DNA from: Alkanophaga liquidiphilum
GTDB lineage: Archaea; Halobacteriota; Syntropharchaeia; Alkanophagales; B39-G2
Assembly: GCA_029259535.1 (NCBI GenBank)
Contig: JAPHEF010000034.1
Coordinates: forward strand, 1-20,554
DNA length: 20,554 nt
Direction: 5' to 3'
Positions 1-7,719 of the stretch are shown here, one piece after another (position 1 is the first letter of the stretch; each line of letters begins with the position of its first letter). The notes under the pieces were generated by a model. It was given only the letters and a program-made list of their open reading frames with translations, had not been told where the DNA came from and made no database searches. Both the position numbers and the translations under genes were made by a program.

Positions 1-22
1 TGTGATTTGGGGGCTCGCAGGG

Positions 23-3004
23 ATGAAAGCCTTTAAATCCTTGGAAGAGCGTTTTGCTCTGTTAAGTGGGGAGGGTAAAGCGAGCTTGTTCGCAGCCGTT
101 TTGGTGTCGGCGGCTTTTGCTTTGGCCCTCTGGATAAGGGTGGCTTTGCCATATGAGAGCGTCTTCACGCCGGAATTCGTGCGTTTCGGCGGCAACGACC
201 CTTGGTATAACATGCGGCTCGTCGAAAGCACACTCGAGCATTTCCCGCACCGTATCATTTTTGATGCTTTCACCTTCTACCCGCATGGCTCATACGTGCC
301 GTTCGCATTGCTCTTTGACTGGTTACTCTCATTTATCATCTGGCTGTTGGGCTTTGGCAACCCGTATGCGACTCTCGGACAGCACGGCATCGAGACCATA
401 GCCGCGTTTTATCCCGCGGTTCTCGGGGCGCTGACAGTCCTTCCCGTTTACTTTATCGCACGGGAGGTGTTCGGAAACAGGCTCGCAGGCGTGCTTTCCG
501 CATTTCTCGTCGCAGCGATCCCTGGACAGTTTCTCACGAGGAGCATCCTCGGCTTCACCGACCACCATGTCATGGAGACTCTTTTTTCAACGATTTTCAT
601 GCTATACTTCATTTTAGCACTGCGAGCCGCAAAGGCGGAAGGCGTGAATTTTGAGAGTCTTTGCGAGAGCTTCCAAGGCGGTTTCAGGTCTGCCACGAGC
701 TTCGGCTCCCGCCTGTTGTTCGGACTAAAGACGACGTGGCGACGCTTCCGCAAGACTTGGACGCACACGGCGCTCTCAGGTATCTGGCTCGGTCTTTACA
801 TTCTTGGTTGGCGAGGCGGACTCCTATTTGTGTTCGTCGCCTTTGTTTGCCTTATTGTTTTGCACGTTGCAGAGCATTTGCGTAGCGGCAGCGCTGAATA
901 CCTAGGCGTGGTCGGAGTCCCGACGTTTTTAATCGCTGCGATAATAATCTCGCCATTCTTGCACCCGGGATGTCTGACGGGGTTCCACGTTTATTCCCCA
1001 CTCATAGGGGCGGTGGGCACGCTATTAATGAGCGGCGTTTCTGTGGGGCTACGGCGGCGGGAGTTCGATGTGCTTGCGTATCCGCTGGCGCTCGGTGCCA
1101 TTGCGATTGTGGGCATTGTTGCTCTTAACGTTGCGGCGCCGTCGCTCTACAAGCAGATCGTTGGCGGCTTCAATATTTTCAGCCCGAGAGGCGGGGCGCT
1201 GACGATTGCCGAGGTGCATCCCACGCACCTTAGAAACCCCTACACCGGGAAGATTTACGACTTTCAAAACGTGTGGGCGGGCGGTGAGGTTTGGCAGTGG
1301 TTCCTGACAACTTTCTTCGTTGCATTATTCGGCATGGGCATCATCGGCTACGAGGCATCCCGTAAATTCTTGAAACGAGATTTTCCGCTGGGCGAGCTTA
1401 CGCTTCTCACTTGGAGCCTCATCATGCTTTACGCGATGTTCGGGCAGAACCGCTTCGCCGCCTACTACGCAGTAAACGCCGCAATTCTCTGCGGCGGCTT
1501 CTCGGCTTGGCTCGTCGGCGTTGTTTCAAAGCTCGGCATGCCGGCTACTGGGCTCATAAAGGTGAAGGGTAAGGCAAAAGCAAGGGCGGTCAAAGGTGGA
1601 ACTATCAGAAAACCAAGAGCCGCTGCAAAAACCACAAGAACGAGCGAAGGAAAGCCGCCTGAGGTTCCACGCCTTGCAGCCACGCTTCGAAAATACCTCA
1701 CGCCCGAAGTGCTCACGACGCTCATGACGCTCGTCATAATTCTTGTCGCCGTTAGCAAATATCAGAAGCCCGATGAGGTTACGGCTTTCCTGACGAGCGT
1801 CTTAAGCGGTCTTCCCGTTCTCGTCATAGCTCTAGTGGCTTTGATTTTCGGAACGTTCCTCATTCGAGAGCAGCCCACGCTTGAGAGGTCGCAGCTCGTC
1901 ACGACGCTGTCGGTCTGCTTGGTTGCATTGCTCCTAGCGCTGATAATAGTGTGCCCACCACTTTGCCAGTCCTTAGCAGTGGCGAGGAGCAGCGGCGGTC
2001 CGAGCTATGACTGGTATGAGGCGTTGAGCTGGATGCGGGAGAACACGCCAGAGCAGATCACGCCCGCTCTCAACTACACCGACTTTTACTACCAGTTTTA
2101 CGAGCCGCCGCCCACCGGCGAGGATTACAAGTATCCGAACGGCACATATTCGGTGATGAGCTGGTGGGACTACGGGCACTGGATTACGAGGATTGCGCAC
2201 CGAATTCCGACGGCGAACCCCTTCCAGCAAGGCATCGGCGGTCCGCATCAGAGAAATAAGCCCGGCGCCTGCGTCTTCTTTATAAACTTCACCGAAGAAA
2301 ATTCCGTCAAGATTGCTGAGACGCTCGACGTGCGTTACGTCGTCACAGACTTCATGATGGCTGACGTCTGGAACGCCTTTTACAACAAGTTCAATGCGAT
2401 GACCGTTTGGGCGAATGATGAAAGCGGTTACCTCTCTGCTGTGCAGACCGAAGAAGGCGTAAGGCTCATGGCTACGGAAAAATACTTCCGCACGACAATT
2501 GCAAGGCTGCACGTTCTCGATGGCAGCAGCCTTTTATACGGCAATACCTACATTGAGCCGCTGCGGCATTTCCGCCTTGTCCACGAGTCGCCGTCCACGG
2601 TTGTGACTTTCACGGTCAGCAGTGGCAATGAGACGCAACAGAAGGAAATAAAGTTCGTGAAGGTTTTTGAATATGTTAAAGGTGCGAAAATCGTCGGGAA
2701 TGCCTCCGTCGGAAGCGTCGTGGAGCTAAGCACGAACGTTACGACGAACGCGGGTAGGACGTTCGTTTATGCTCAGCAAGTCATCTCAAACGGGACTTTC
2801 GAGTTCGTCGTTCCTTACTCTACAGAAGGGACGCCAAGCTGCCCTGAATATACGAAGTTCGATGTCATTGCCGAGCCTTACGTGCTGAGAGTCGGGCGTG
2901 TCGAGAACAATACTTTCATTTGGGAAGTGGAGAAAGAAGTGCATGTAGATGAGGAAAGCGTAGTTGAAGGGAGAACCATAAAGGTGTCGGCGTATGGGGG
3001 ATAA
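23..3004 (+). CDS. aglB: Oligosaccharyltransferase AglB/STT3 (archaeal N-glycosylation)
   Basis: This enzyme transfers a lipid-linked glycan to Asn in N-X-S/T sequons on the outer face of the membrane. About 990 residues are present, within the long archaeal AglB range. Residue numbers here count from the alternative GTG at base 2. Visible motifs are the first acidic motif GGNDPWYNMR (around D66), the second motif GFTDHHVMETLF (D187, H188, H189), TIAE at 401-404 in the external loop, and the hallmark WWDYG at 721-725. The N-terminal half is many membrane segments and the C-terminal part is a soluble beta-rich domain. A Lys/Arg-rich stretch around residues 520-560 looks like a cytoplasmic loop. 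ATG at 23 is chosen because it begins just before the first membrane segment. GTG at 2 is in frame, and a start before the window cannot be excluded. The gene overlaps the signal peptidase start by 11 bases, suggesting translational coupling. Confidence 0.95.
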   Translation: MKAFKSLEERFALLSGEGKASLFAAVLVSAAFALALWIRVALPYESVFTPEFVRFGGNDPWYNMRLVESTLEHFPHRIIFDAFTFYPHGSYVPFALLFDWLLSFIIWLLGFGNPYATLGQHGIETIAAFYPAVLGALTVLPVYFIAREVFGNRLAGVLSAFLVAAIPGQFLTRSILGFTDHHVMETLFSTIFMLYFILALRAAKAEGVNFESLCESFQGGFRSATSFGSRLLFGLKTTWRRFRKTWTHTALSGIWLGLYILGWRGGLLFVFVAFVCLIVLHVAEHLRSGSAEYLGVVGVPTFLIAAIIISPFLHPGCLTGFHVYSPLIGAVGTLLMSGVSVGLRRREFDVLAYPLALGAIAIVGIVALNVAAPSLYKQIVGGFNIFSPRGGALTIAEVHPTHLRNPYTGKIYDFQNVWAGGEVWQWFLTTFFVALFGMGIIGYEASRKFLKRDFPLGELTLLTWSLIMLYAMFGQNRFAAYYAVNAAILCGGFSAWLVGVVSKLGMPATGLIKVKGKAKARAVKGGTIRKPRAAAKTTRTSEGKPPEVPRLAATLRKYLTPEVLTTLMTLVIILVAVSKYQKPDEVTAFLTSVLSGLPVLVIALVALIFGTFLIREQPTLERSQLVTTLSVCLVALLLALIIVCPPLCQSLAVARSSGGPSYDWYEALSWMRENTPEQITPALNYTDFYYQFYEPPPTGEDYKYPNGTYSVMSWWDYGHWITRIAHRIPTANPFQQGIGGPHQRNKPGACVFFINFTEENSVKIAETLDVRYVVTDFMMADVWNAFYNKFNAMTVWANDESGYLSAVQTEEGVRLMATEKYFRTTIARLHVLDGSSLLYGNTYIEPLRHFRLVHESPSTVVTFTVSSGNETQQKEIKFVKVFEYVKGAKIVGNASVGSVVELSTNVTTNAGRTFVYAQQVISNGTFEFVVPYSTEGTPSCPEYTKFDVIAEPYVLRVGRVENNTFIWEVEKEVHVDEESVVEGRTIKVSAYGG

Positions 3005-3614
3005 GAGTAAGGCGTCAGGGACAAAGAGCGAGGCGCCAGAGGCAACTAAAGAAGCCGAGCCACTGCAGAAGGCGAAAGCTTTTGCTATTGGATTATTGAG
3101 GGATATCGCCGTCGCAGTTCTGATAGTGGCGGTGATTGCAAGCATCGGCTATGCGTTAACCGGCACTTGGCGGATTGCGTTTGCTGTCGAATCAGAGAGC
3201 ATGCTACCGCACATCCACGTCGGCGACCTCGTGTTCGTGCAGGCGCCGAGCCGCACGGAAATCATAACCAAAGAGGAGGGCAAAGAGGTCGGATATAAGT
3301 CCTTCGGCGACTACGGCGACGTGATAATATATCGACCAAACGGGCTTTCCTCAGTCTCTCCAATCATACACAGGGCGATACGCTGGGTTGAAGCTGGCGA
3401 GCCTATGTGGGAGAGCGGACCGCCGGCGCCGCATGCCGGCTACATCACGAAAGGCGACAATAACCCCACTTACGACCAAGCATTGTTGAAGCTTGAGCCT
3501 GTGCGTCCCGAGTGGGTCATCGGCGTTGCGAAGTTCAGAATTCCCTACGTGGGGTATGCAAGGCTCATTTTCGAGTTTGTATTTGTTCCGTTCTGCGGTG
3601 AGCTTCATGGATGA
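2994..3614 (+). CDS. Signal peptidase I, archaeal/ER (Ser-His-Asp) type
   Basis: This membrane-bound serine protease removes signal peptides from exported proteins. The 206-residue protein has a charged N-terminal tail of about 30 residues, one membrane segment (about 36-57), then the family boxes: ESESMLP with the nucleophile S69, IIHRAIRW with H126 in the position taken by Lys in most bacterial enzymes, and ITKGDNNPTYDQ with D155 and D161. The His-for-Lys exchange is the mark of the archaeal and ER enzyme class. The start overlaps the end of aglB by 11 bases and its TGA overlaps the next gene's start by 8 bases, so it sits inside a coupled operon. Placement directly after aglB fits a shared role in maturing secreted and surface proteins. 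Confidence 0.93.
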   Translation: MGDKSKASGTKSEAPEATKEAEPLQKAKAFAIGLLRDIAVAVLIVAVIASIGYALTGTWRIAFAVESESMLPHIHVGDLVFVQAPSRTEIITKEEGKEVGYKSFGDYGDVIIYRPNGLSSVSPIIHRAIRWVEAGEPMWESGPPAPHAGYITKGDNNPTYDQALLKLEPVRPEWVIGVAKFRIPYVGYARLIFEFVFVPFCGELHG

Positions 3615-4005
3615 GAGCGTTGAGGAGCAGATGCCCAAGATTAAGCATACTGAACTTCATATTAATCTTGATGCAAGAATTGACAGGAATTTCCCGATTC
3701 GGCACATCCTTTTTTACTACTGGGAGTTCGGGCTTGCAAGAGACCTTGAGGACGTTAAGAGGCGGTTGAGAAAGTATTTTTACGTGCTGGAGCCGAGGCT
3801 AGGGACTTTGGTCTTCACGGCGCCGGTGAAGCCTACAGTCATTTTCGTCTTAGAGCAAATAGGCGAGCGAGGCGGCGAACTCATGCTCATTAACATGGAC
3901 AAATATTACTCGACGAAGAAGCTGCTTGAGGGGCTGAACATGCTGAAGGCAAACGTTGGCATCGAGATTAAGGGCGTTTGGAAAGGCTTCGGGCTGGAAG
4001 AGTAG
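3607..4005 (+). CDS. Unrecognised 132-aa protein in the glycosylation operon
   Basis: I do not recognise a family. The 132-residue product has no signal peptide and no membrane segment. It reads as a small mixed alpha/beta protein, with an acidic N-terminus, a central aromatic helix around HILFYYWEFG, a basic helix (DVKRRLRKYF), two likely beta strands (LGTLVFTA, PTVIFVLEQI) and a C-terminal helix followed by another strand. ATG 3607 is preferred over the longer open frame from 3493. It has a GGTGAG ribosome binding site about 4 bases upstream, and the longer version would lie almost wholly inside the signal peptidase gene. It overlaps the signal peptidase stop by 8 bases and is followed closely by the glycosyltransferase. 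Its role may therefore be linked to glycosylation or protein export, but that rests on position only. Confidence 0.8.
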   Translation: MDESVEEQMPKIKHTELHINLDARIDRNFPIRHILFYYWEFGLARDLEDVKRRLRKYFYVLEPRLGTLVFTAPVKPTVIFVLEQIGERGGELMLINMDKYYSTKKLLEGLNMLKANVGIEIKGVWKGFGLEE

Positions 4006-4040
4006 CGGGCGGCGTGTGTGTGTGCATTCGGTGCGTGCTT

Positions 4041-5351
4041 ATGCGTTTGCGGCTTTCCGTTGGCAAAGGCGGCTTGCGTTTTTTGATGCCGATTTTGGCG
4101 TGCTCTTTTGCGTTGAGGCTGTTTCTCTTCCCGTTCGATGGCTACTATATCGATATGAACGACTTCAAGATCTGGTTTCATGTCGCCGCTGAGCACCCGT
4201 TTTCGTTTTACGAGCGGACGTGGAGCGATTATCCACCGTTTAACGTCTACGTTTTCTGGCTTTTCGGGAGCATCGCCGCCGCTTTGAACATCTGGGGCTT
4301 GCCACACTTTGTGGTGAAGTTGCCCGCGAACATTTTCGACGTTGCGACTGCCGCCCTGATATTTGCGATGTTGCGGCGTTCCTCCGACGACGAACGGCTT
4401 GCTGTATTTGCGACTGCTGCCTATGCCTTTAACCCAGCAATTATTTTTGAGGCTGCGGTTTGGGGGCAGATGGATGCAATTTACACGTTCTTTGCTGTAC
4501 TTTCGTTTTTTTTGGTGCTAAAGGGACGGCTTGAGCTCTCAGCGGCGAGCTTTGCTGTTGCAGTCCTCACGAAGCCGCAAAGCGTGGTCGCACTGCCGCC
4601 GCTGCTTATTTACGTTGCGAGACGCTTTTTCAGCGTGGCTCGAAGGCGGAAGTTTGTGTTGCGGCTGACACTTTCGGCGTTTGTTTTTGTTGCAGTATGT
4701 CTCTTGCTAGTCGTGCCGTTCGTGCCGCCGCACGGCAGCGGACGTCTCGCAGATCGCCTCGCAAACGTCCCTGAGTTTCTCAACGAGATTTACACGGAGG
4801 GCTACGAGTGCTACCCCTACACCTCAATAAACGCTTACAACATCTGGGCACTCTTCCTCGGGGGCTTTTGGAGGCCCGATGGTCAGAAGTTCCTGTGGCT
4901 CTCCTACAGGACTTACGGCGTTCTGATGTTCTGCATGCTTGTAGTCATTGTGCTTTTCTCGCTCTGGCGTCGACTTCCGAAGGATGAGGACGAAAAGCTT
5001 GCAGAAGTTGAAATTCTTGCATTTTCGACGTTTCTCATGTTTTTCTCATTTTTTATGACGATGACGAGGATGCATGAGCGGTATTTGTTCCCGGCGTTCG
5101 CGTTCCTTGCGCTCGCACTGTGGCGACGGGCGTCATGGGCGATTTATGCTGGGCTGACCGTTACTTTCTTTTTCAACTTATGTTATGTGCTGCGTGTTTT
5201 GAATGCGAAGAGCTTCATCCCTGACGGCGACCCCTCGCTCTTGATAATTCCGCTTCTGAATATTCTGCTTCTATTTTTCTCATTCCTTACGTTCGTGTGG
5301 CGTTCCGAGCCGCAGCTTTTTATAAAAGCTTCGAAAATAGGCGAACAATGA
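4041..5351 (+). CDS. Multi-membrane glycosyltransferase, Gpi18/PIG-V-like mannosyltransferase family
   Basis: This is probably a polyprenyl-phosphate-sugar dependent GT-C glycosyltransferase that adds a sugar to a lipid-linked glycan or surface protein. The 436-residue protein has about ten hydrophobic segments. An early lumenal loop holds DMNDFKIW (D38, D41), the usual place for the GT-C catalytic acid, and SDYPPFNVY. Later motifs AAVWGQMDAIYTFFA, TKPQS and TRMHERYLFPAFA are typical of the archaeal/bacterial relatives of eukaryotic Gpi18. The start is uncertain: ATG 4041 is used, TTG 3978 would add a Cys/Arg-rich unlikely leader, and ATG 4086 also remains possible. The stop overlaps the CBS gene start as ATGA. 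Its place downstream of aglB supports work in the same N-glycan pathway. The sugar specificity cannot be read from the sequence. Confidence 0.85.
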   Translation: MRLRLSVGKGGLRFLMPILACSFALRLFLFPFDGYYIDMNDFKIWFHVAAEHPFSFYERTWSDYPPFNVYVFWLFGSIAAALNIWGLPHFVVKLPANIFDVATAALIFAMLRRSSDDERLAVFATAAYAFNPAIIFEAAVWGQMDAIYTFFAVLSFFLVLKGRLELSAASFAVAVLTKPQSVVALPPLLIYVARRFFSVARRRKFVLRLTLSAFVFVAVCLLLVVPFVPPHGSGRLADRLANVPEFLNEIYTEGYECYPYTSINAYNIWALFLGGFWRPDGQKFLWLSYRTYGVLMFCMLVVIVLFSLWRRLPKDEDEKLAEVEILAFSTFLMFFSFFMTMTRMHERYLFPAFAFLALALWRRASWAIYAGLTVTFFFNLCYVLRVLNAKSFIPDGDPSLLIIPLLNILLLFFSFLTFVWRSEPQLFIKASKIGEQ

Positions 5352-6073
5352 AGGTAAAGGACATCATGAGCAAGTCCGTCGTGACCGTCGGAGCGGATGC
5401 GAGCGCCGAAGCGGCGGCACGACTGATGCGAGATAGAAACGTGGGGAGTTTGGTGGTCATAGAGAAGGGCATGCCCGTCGGTATCGTAACGGAACGTGAC
5501 TTAATAACAAAGGCTCTTGCTGAAAACAAGAAGCCAAGCGATGTTATTTTGAGGAATATCATGTCAGCTCCGCTTATTACCATAGATGCAGAGAAGTCCG
5601 TGAGCGAAGCTATCGAACTTATGAAAGAGAAGGGCGTGAGACGACTCCCCGTGCTCGAAGGCGGGAAGCAACTCGTCGGCATCGTCACGGTGAGAGAGCC
5701 CTTTGTGCGAAGGTTTTACCCCGAGAGGGCATGCGTGAGTGCGCCCTTACTTGAGGAGGTTGAGGATTTGCTCCTGACGGCGGAGCGTCTTCTTGGAAGG
5801 GTCGGCGAGGCGTTAAGCAGAGGAGCGCCACCAGATGAGTATTACAGGGAATATCTGGACGTCATCAGGGAAGCATACCGGGAGATGAAGGGACTTGTGG
5901 TAAGATATGACGACGATGAGGAGTTTTACAAGATTTTTAGGGGCGTCCGTGGGCTTTACGTGGAGAGCGAGCTTGGCGATTTCAAACTTAAGCGGGAGAG
6001 AGAAATATTGCGCAGAATTTTGGAGGATTTGAGGAAACTAATAACGAGGCGGCGGGCTGGGGAGGATTCATGA
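5348..6073 (+). CDS. Tandem CBS-domain protein with C-terminal helical extension
   Basis: The 241-residue soluble protein starts with two CBS domains (about 1-60 and 65-125). The first contains VKDIMSKSVVTV and GIVTERDLITKA; the second contains LRNIMSAPLITI and GVRRLPVLEGG followed by GIVTVREPF. A CBS pair (Bateman module) normally binds adenine nucleotides such as AMP, ATP or S-adenosylmethionine and reports energy state. The remaining 110 residues are mostly charged helix (EEVEDLLLTAERLLGRV, REREILRRILEDLRKLI), with no catalytic domain I recognise, so they may bind a partner. ATG 5348 overlaps the glycosyltransferase stop by 4 bases (ATGA). The longer open frame from 5297 would add residues overlapping that gene and is rejected. 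Function is unknown beyond likely nucleotide sensing. Confidence 0.88.
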   Translation: MKVKDIMSKSVVTVGADASAEAAARLMRDRNVGSLVVIEKGMPVGIVTERDLITKALAENKKPSDVILRNIMSAPLITIDAEKSVSEAIELMKEKGVRRLPVLEGGKQLVGIVTVREPFVRRFYPERACVSAPLLEEVEDLLLTAERLLGRVGEALSRGAPPDEYYREYLDVIREAYREMKGLVVRYDDDEEFYKIFRGVRGLYVESELGDFKLKREREILRRILEDLRKLITRRRAGEDS

Positions 6074-6100
6074 GCTGCGAATGGAACAAAAGGTGATAGC

Positions 6101-6760
6101 ATGAAGGTTTTGGGCATTTGTGGAAGCCCTGTGAAGGGCGGAAATGTGGAGAATGTTTTGAGGACGGCGTTGGAAGCAGCGAGCGAAGAAGGCGCCGAAA
6201 CGGAACTTGTGACGCTTGCAGGTAGGGAGATAAAAGGTTGCAAGCACTGCAACTGGTGTCTGCTCAAGCAGACCGCCGAGAAGTTCTGCTCGCAAGATGA
6301 TGATATGAGAGAAATCTTCCCGAAGCTTGTGGCAGCCGATGCTTTAATTGTGGCGACGCCCGTGTATTTCGCACGAATTTCAGGGCAGCTCGCAAACTTC
6401 ATGGATAGAACTCGTGTGTTAGTTTTCGGCAAGGCTTATCGGCGGTGCATGAAGGATAAGGTCGGCGGCGCAATCGCCGTCGGCTGGCTGCGGCATGGTG
6501 GCATCGAAACCTCGCTCCTTAGCATTGGTTACTGGATGCTTGCGCTTGAGATGATACCGGTGAGCGTCCACGACACCGGAAACCTCTTTGGCGCGGGCGT
6601 TGTCTCCAGCTTGCACGGCGTCGGGAAATTTGACCCTGAAGATAGACTCCTTGCTTTAAAAGACGACTTCGGGCTGCGGGGCGCAAAAGCCGTGGCGAAG
6701 AGAGTCGTGGAGCTGACTAAAATCGTGAGGGCGGGCAAGGAGGCTTTAGGGCAGGATTAA
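6101..6760 (+). CDS. Iron-sulfur flavoprotein (Isf-like NADPH-dependent FMN reductase family)
   Basis: This is probably an FMN- and [4Fe-4S]-containing electron carrier or oxygen-protection reductase of the Isf family found in anaerobic archaea. The 219-residue protein has the flavodoxin-like fold. MKVLGICGSPVKGGNVENVL gives the phosphate-binding loop for FMN, and the ATPVYFARISGQLANFMDR segment is characteristic of the family. A compact Cys cluster lies between them: C47, C50, C53 and C63, a CX2CX2CX9C pattern. The final spacing is longer than the CX4-7C I associate with Isf. ATG 6101 has a GGTGA ribosome binding site 4 bases upstream. The gene follows the CBS gene by 27 bases on the same strand, so it may be the last gene of the operon. 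Its link to glycosylation is not obvious. Confidence 0.88.
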   Translation: MKVLGICGSPVKGGNVENVLRTALEAASEEGAETELVTLAGREIKGCKHCNWCLLKQTAEKFCSQDDDMREIFPKLVAADALIVATPVYFARISGQLANFMDRTRVLVFGKAYRRCMKDKVGGAIAVGWLRHGGIETSLLSIGYWMLALEMIPVSVHDTGNLFGAGVVSSLHGVGKFDPEDRLLALKDDFGLRGAKAVAKRVVELTKIVRAGKEALGQD

Positions 6761-6771
6761 CGCTAAGCAGC

Positions 6772-6796
6772 AACCACAGCTCAAAGCATGGTGGTT
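6772..6796. terminator. Weak hairpin between convergent genes
   Basis: AACCAC (6772-6777) and GTGGTT (6791-6796) can pair as a 6-base stem around a 13-base loop. It lies in the 39-base gap between the flavoprotein gene and the convergent bud32 gene. The position suits a transcription end or a processing site on either strand. There is no clear T-run after it and a 6-base stem is modest, so support is weak. Confidence 0.25.
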
Positions 6797-6799
6797 AGG

Positions 6800-7447
6800 T
6801 CACGTTTGGGTCAAACGTCGTTCCACGAACCGCCCGCGTGTCTCTATTTCCTTCGCCCTTTTCAGCACCTCCTCGGCTTTTGGGAATGTCCTCTTGTATC
6901 CTCTTGCGAAAGCCTCTGAGAGCGTCTCGTGGTGCTCGTGCGTGCCGACGAGCGTCTGGAAGAAGACGTGGACGTCCACGCCACGAGCTTCGACGCTTCG
7001 TTCGTAGAACGCAAGCCCGAAGTCTATGAGGTAAAGCCTGCCATCATCGCTGAGAATCATGTTTGAGGTGGTAAGGTCGCCATGGACGATGCCGGCGTCG
7101 TGCAGCTTTCCGACCGTTTCGCCTATTCTCTCGCAGAGCTTGATGCGCTCCGGCAGCGGAAGCCGCTCCAAGACGTCCCTGACGACCTCGCCACGAACTC
7201 GTTCCATCGTAATTCTGAACTCAACGTCGTCAACGTCGAGGATTATCGGGGTAGGGACGCCTGCTTTCCGTGCGTCGGCGATGATTTTGGCTTCCATCCT
7301 CGTCCGCTCACGGCGGAGCCGCTCATCCAACTCTTTTATGCGGTAGCCCTTCGAGATGCGGGTTTTGAAGACTCTGTCGCTTCGAATCTCGACGACGGCT
7401 TCGGCACAACGCCTCAGCCCCGGGAGCTGTGCGGTGTCGGAGGTCAT
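6800..7447 (-). CDS. bud32: Bud32/PRPK kinase-ATPase of the KEOPS complex
   Basis: Bud32 is the small atypical protein kinase/ATPase of KEOPS, which works with Kae1 to make t6A at position 37 of ANN-decoding tRNAs. The 215 residues equal a stand-alone Bud32, without the Kae1 domain to which it is fused in some archaea. Motifs in order are VFKTRISKGYR with the ATP-binding K28, RRERTRMEAKI (helix C Glu region near E47), VHGDLTTSNMI with the catalytic D124, and LIDFGLAF with the metal-binding D142. The C-terminal end is basic (RGRFVERRL). ATG 7447 has GAGGAAA just upstream. It reads away from the repeat/nuclease island, which begins 40 bases upstream of its start. No Kae1 gene is seen in the window. 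Confidence 0.95.
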   Translation of the reverse strand: MTSDTAQLPGLRRCAEAVVEIRSDRVFKTRISKGYRIKELDERLRRERTRMEAKIIADARKAGVPTPIILDVDDVEFRITMERVRGEVVRDVLERLPLPERIKLCERIGETVGKLHDAGIVHGDLTTSNMILSDDGRLYLIDFGLAFYERSVEARGVDVHVFFQTLVGTHEHHETLSEAFARGYKRTFPKAEEVLKRAKEIETRGRFVERRLTQT

Positions 7448-7486
7448 TTTCCTCAGGGTTGTTCAGTTTACTTAAGGTGTTTTTTG

Positions 7487-7651
7487 AGTTGAGGCAAGAT
7501 TATTAATTAACGCAATGAGGAGAACGGGCTTGACAACGGCTTCACACAATACCAGTTGAGGCAAGATTATTAATTAACGCAATGAGGAGAACGGGCTTGA
7601 CAACGGCTTCACACAATACCAGTTGAGGCAAGATTATTAATTAACGCAATG
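7487..7651. repeat. Three 31-base direct repeats separated by two identical 36-base segments (67-base period)
   Basis: Identical 31-base copies lie at 7487-7517, 7554-7584 and 7621-7651. Each begins AGTTGAGGCAAG and contains the AT-rich core GATTATTAATTAACG. The two intervening segments, 7518-7553 and 7585-7620, are also identical to each other by eye. The structure is therefore a 67-base unit repeated about 2.5 times. Repeat and spacer sizes are those of a minimal CRISPR array, but identical spacers and the lack of cas genes argue equally for a simple tandem duplication. The TTATTAATTAA core also resembles an archaeal TATA box, so tandem promoters for the downstream nuclease are possible. 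The array lies at the left edge of the AT-rich island between bud32 and the nuclease gene. Confidence 0.9.
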
Positions 7652-7719
7652 CCAACTACCTTTGAGTAAAAGGGCTGTATGCGTACTGGACTGCGTGCCC
7701 CATGTAAGGAAGAGGACAC

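Noticed and set aside
1973..2512. 179-codon - strand frame inside aglB
   Set aside because: It is antisense to the aglB segment encoding WWDYG and the soluble domain, whose protein motifs are unmistakable. Its own translation shows no family features, so it is a shadow frame.
3978..4040. TTG-initiated N-terminal extension of the glycosyltransferase
   Set aside because: It would overlap the upstream gene and add an Arg/Cys-rich leader unlike the family. ATG 4041 is a simpler start.
7082..7492. 136-codon + strand frame opposite bud32
   Set aside because: It is antisense to the complete Bud32 kinase with all catalytic motifs, so it is a shadow frame.
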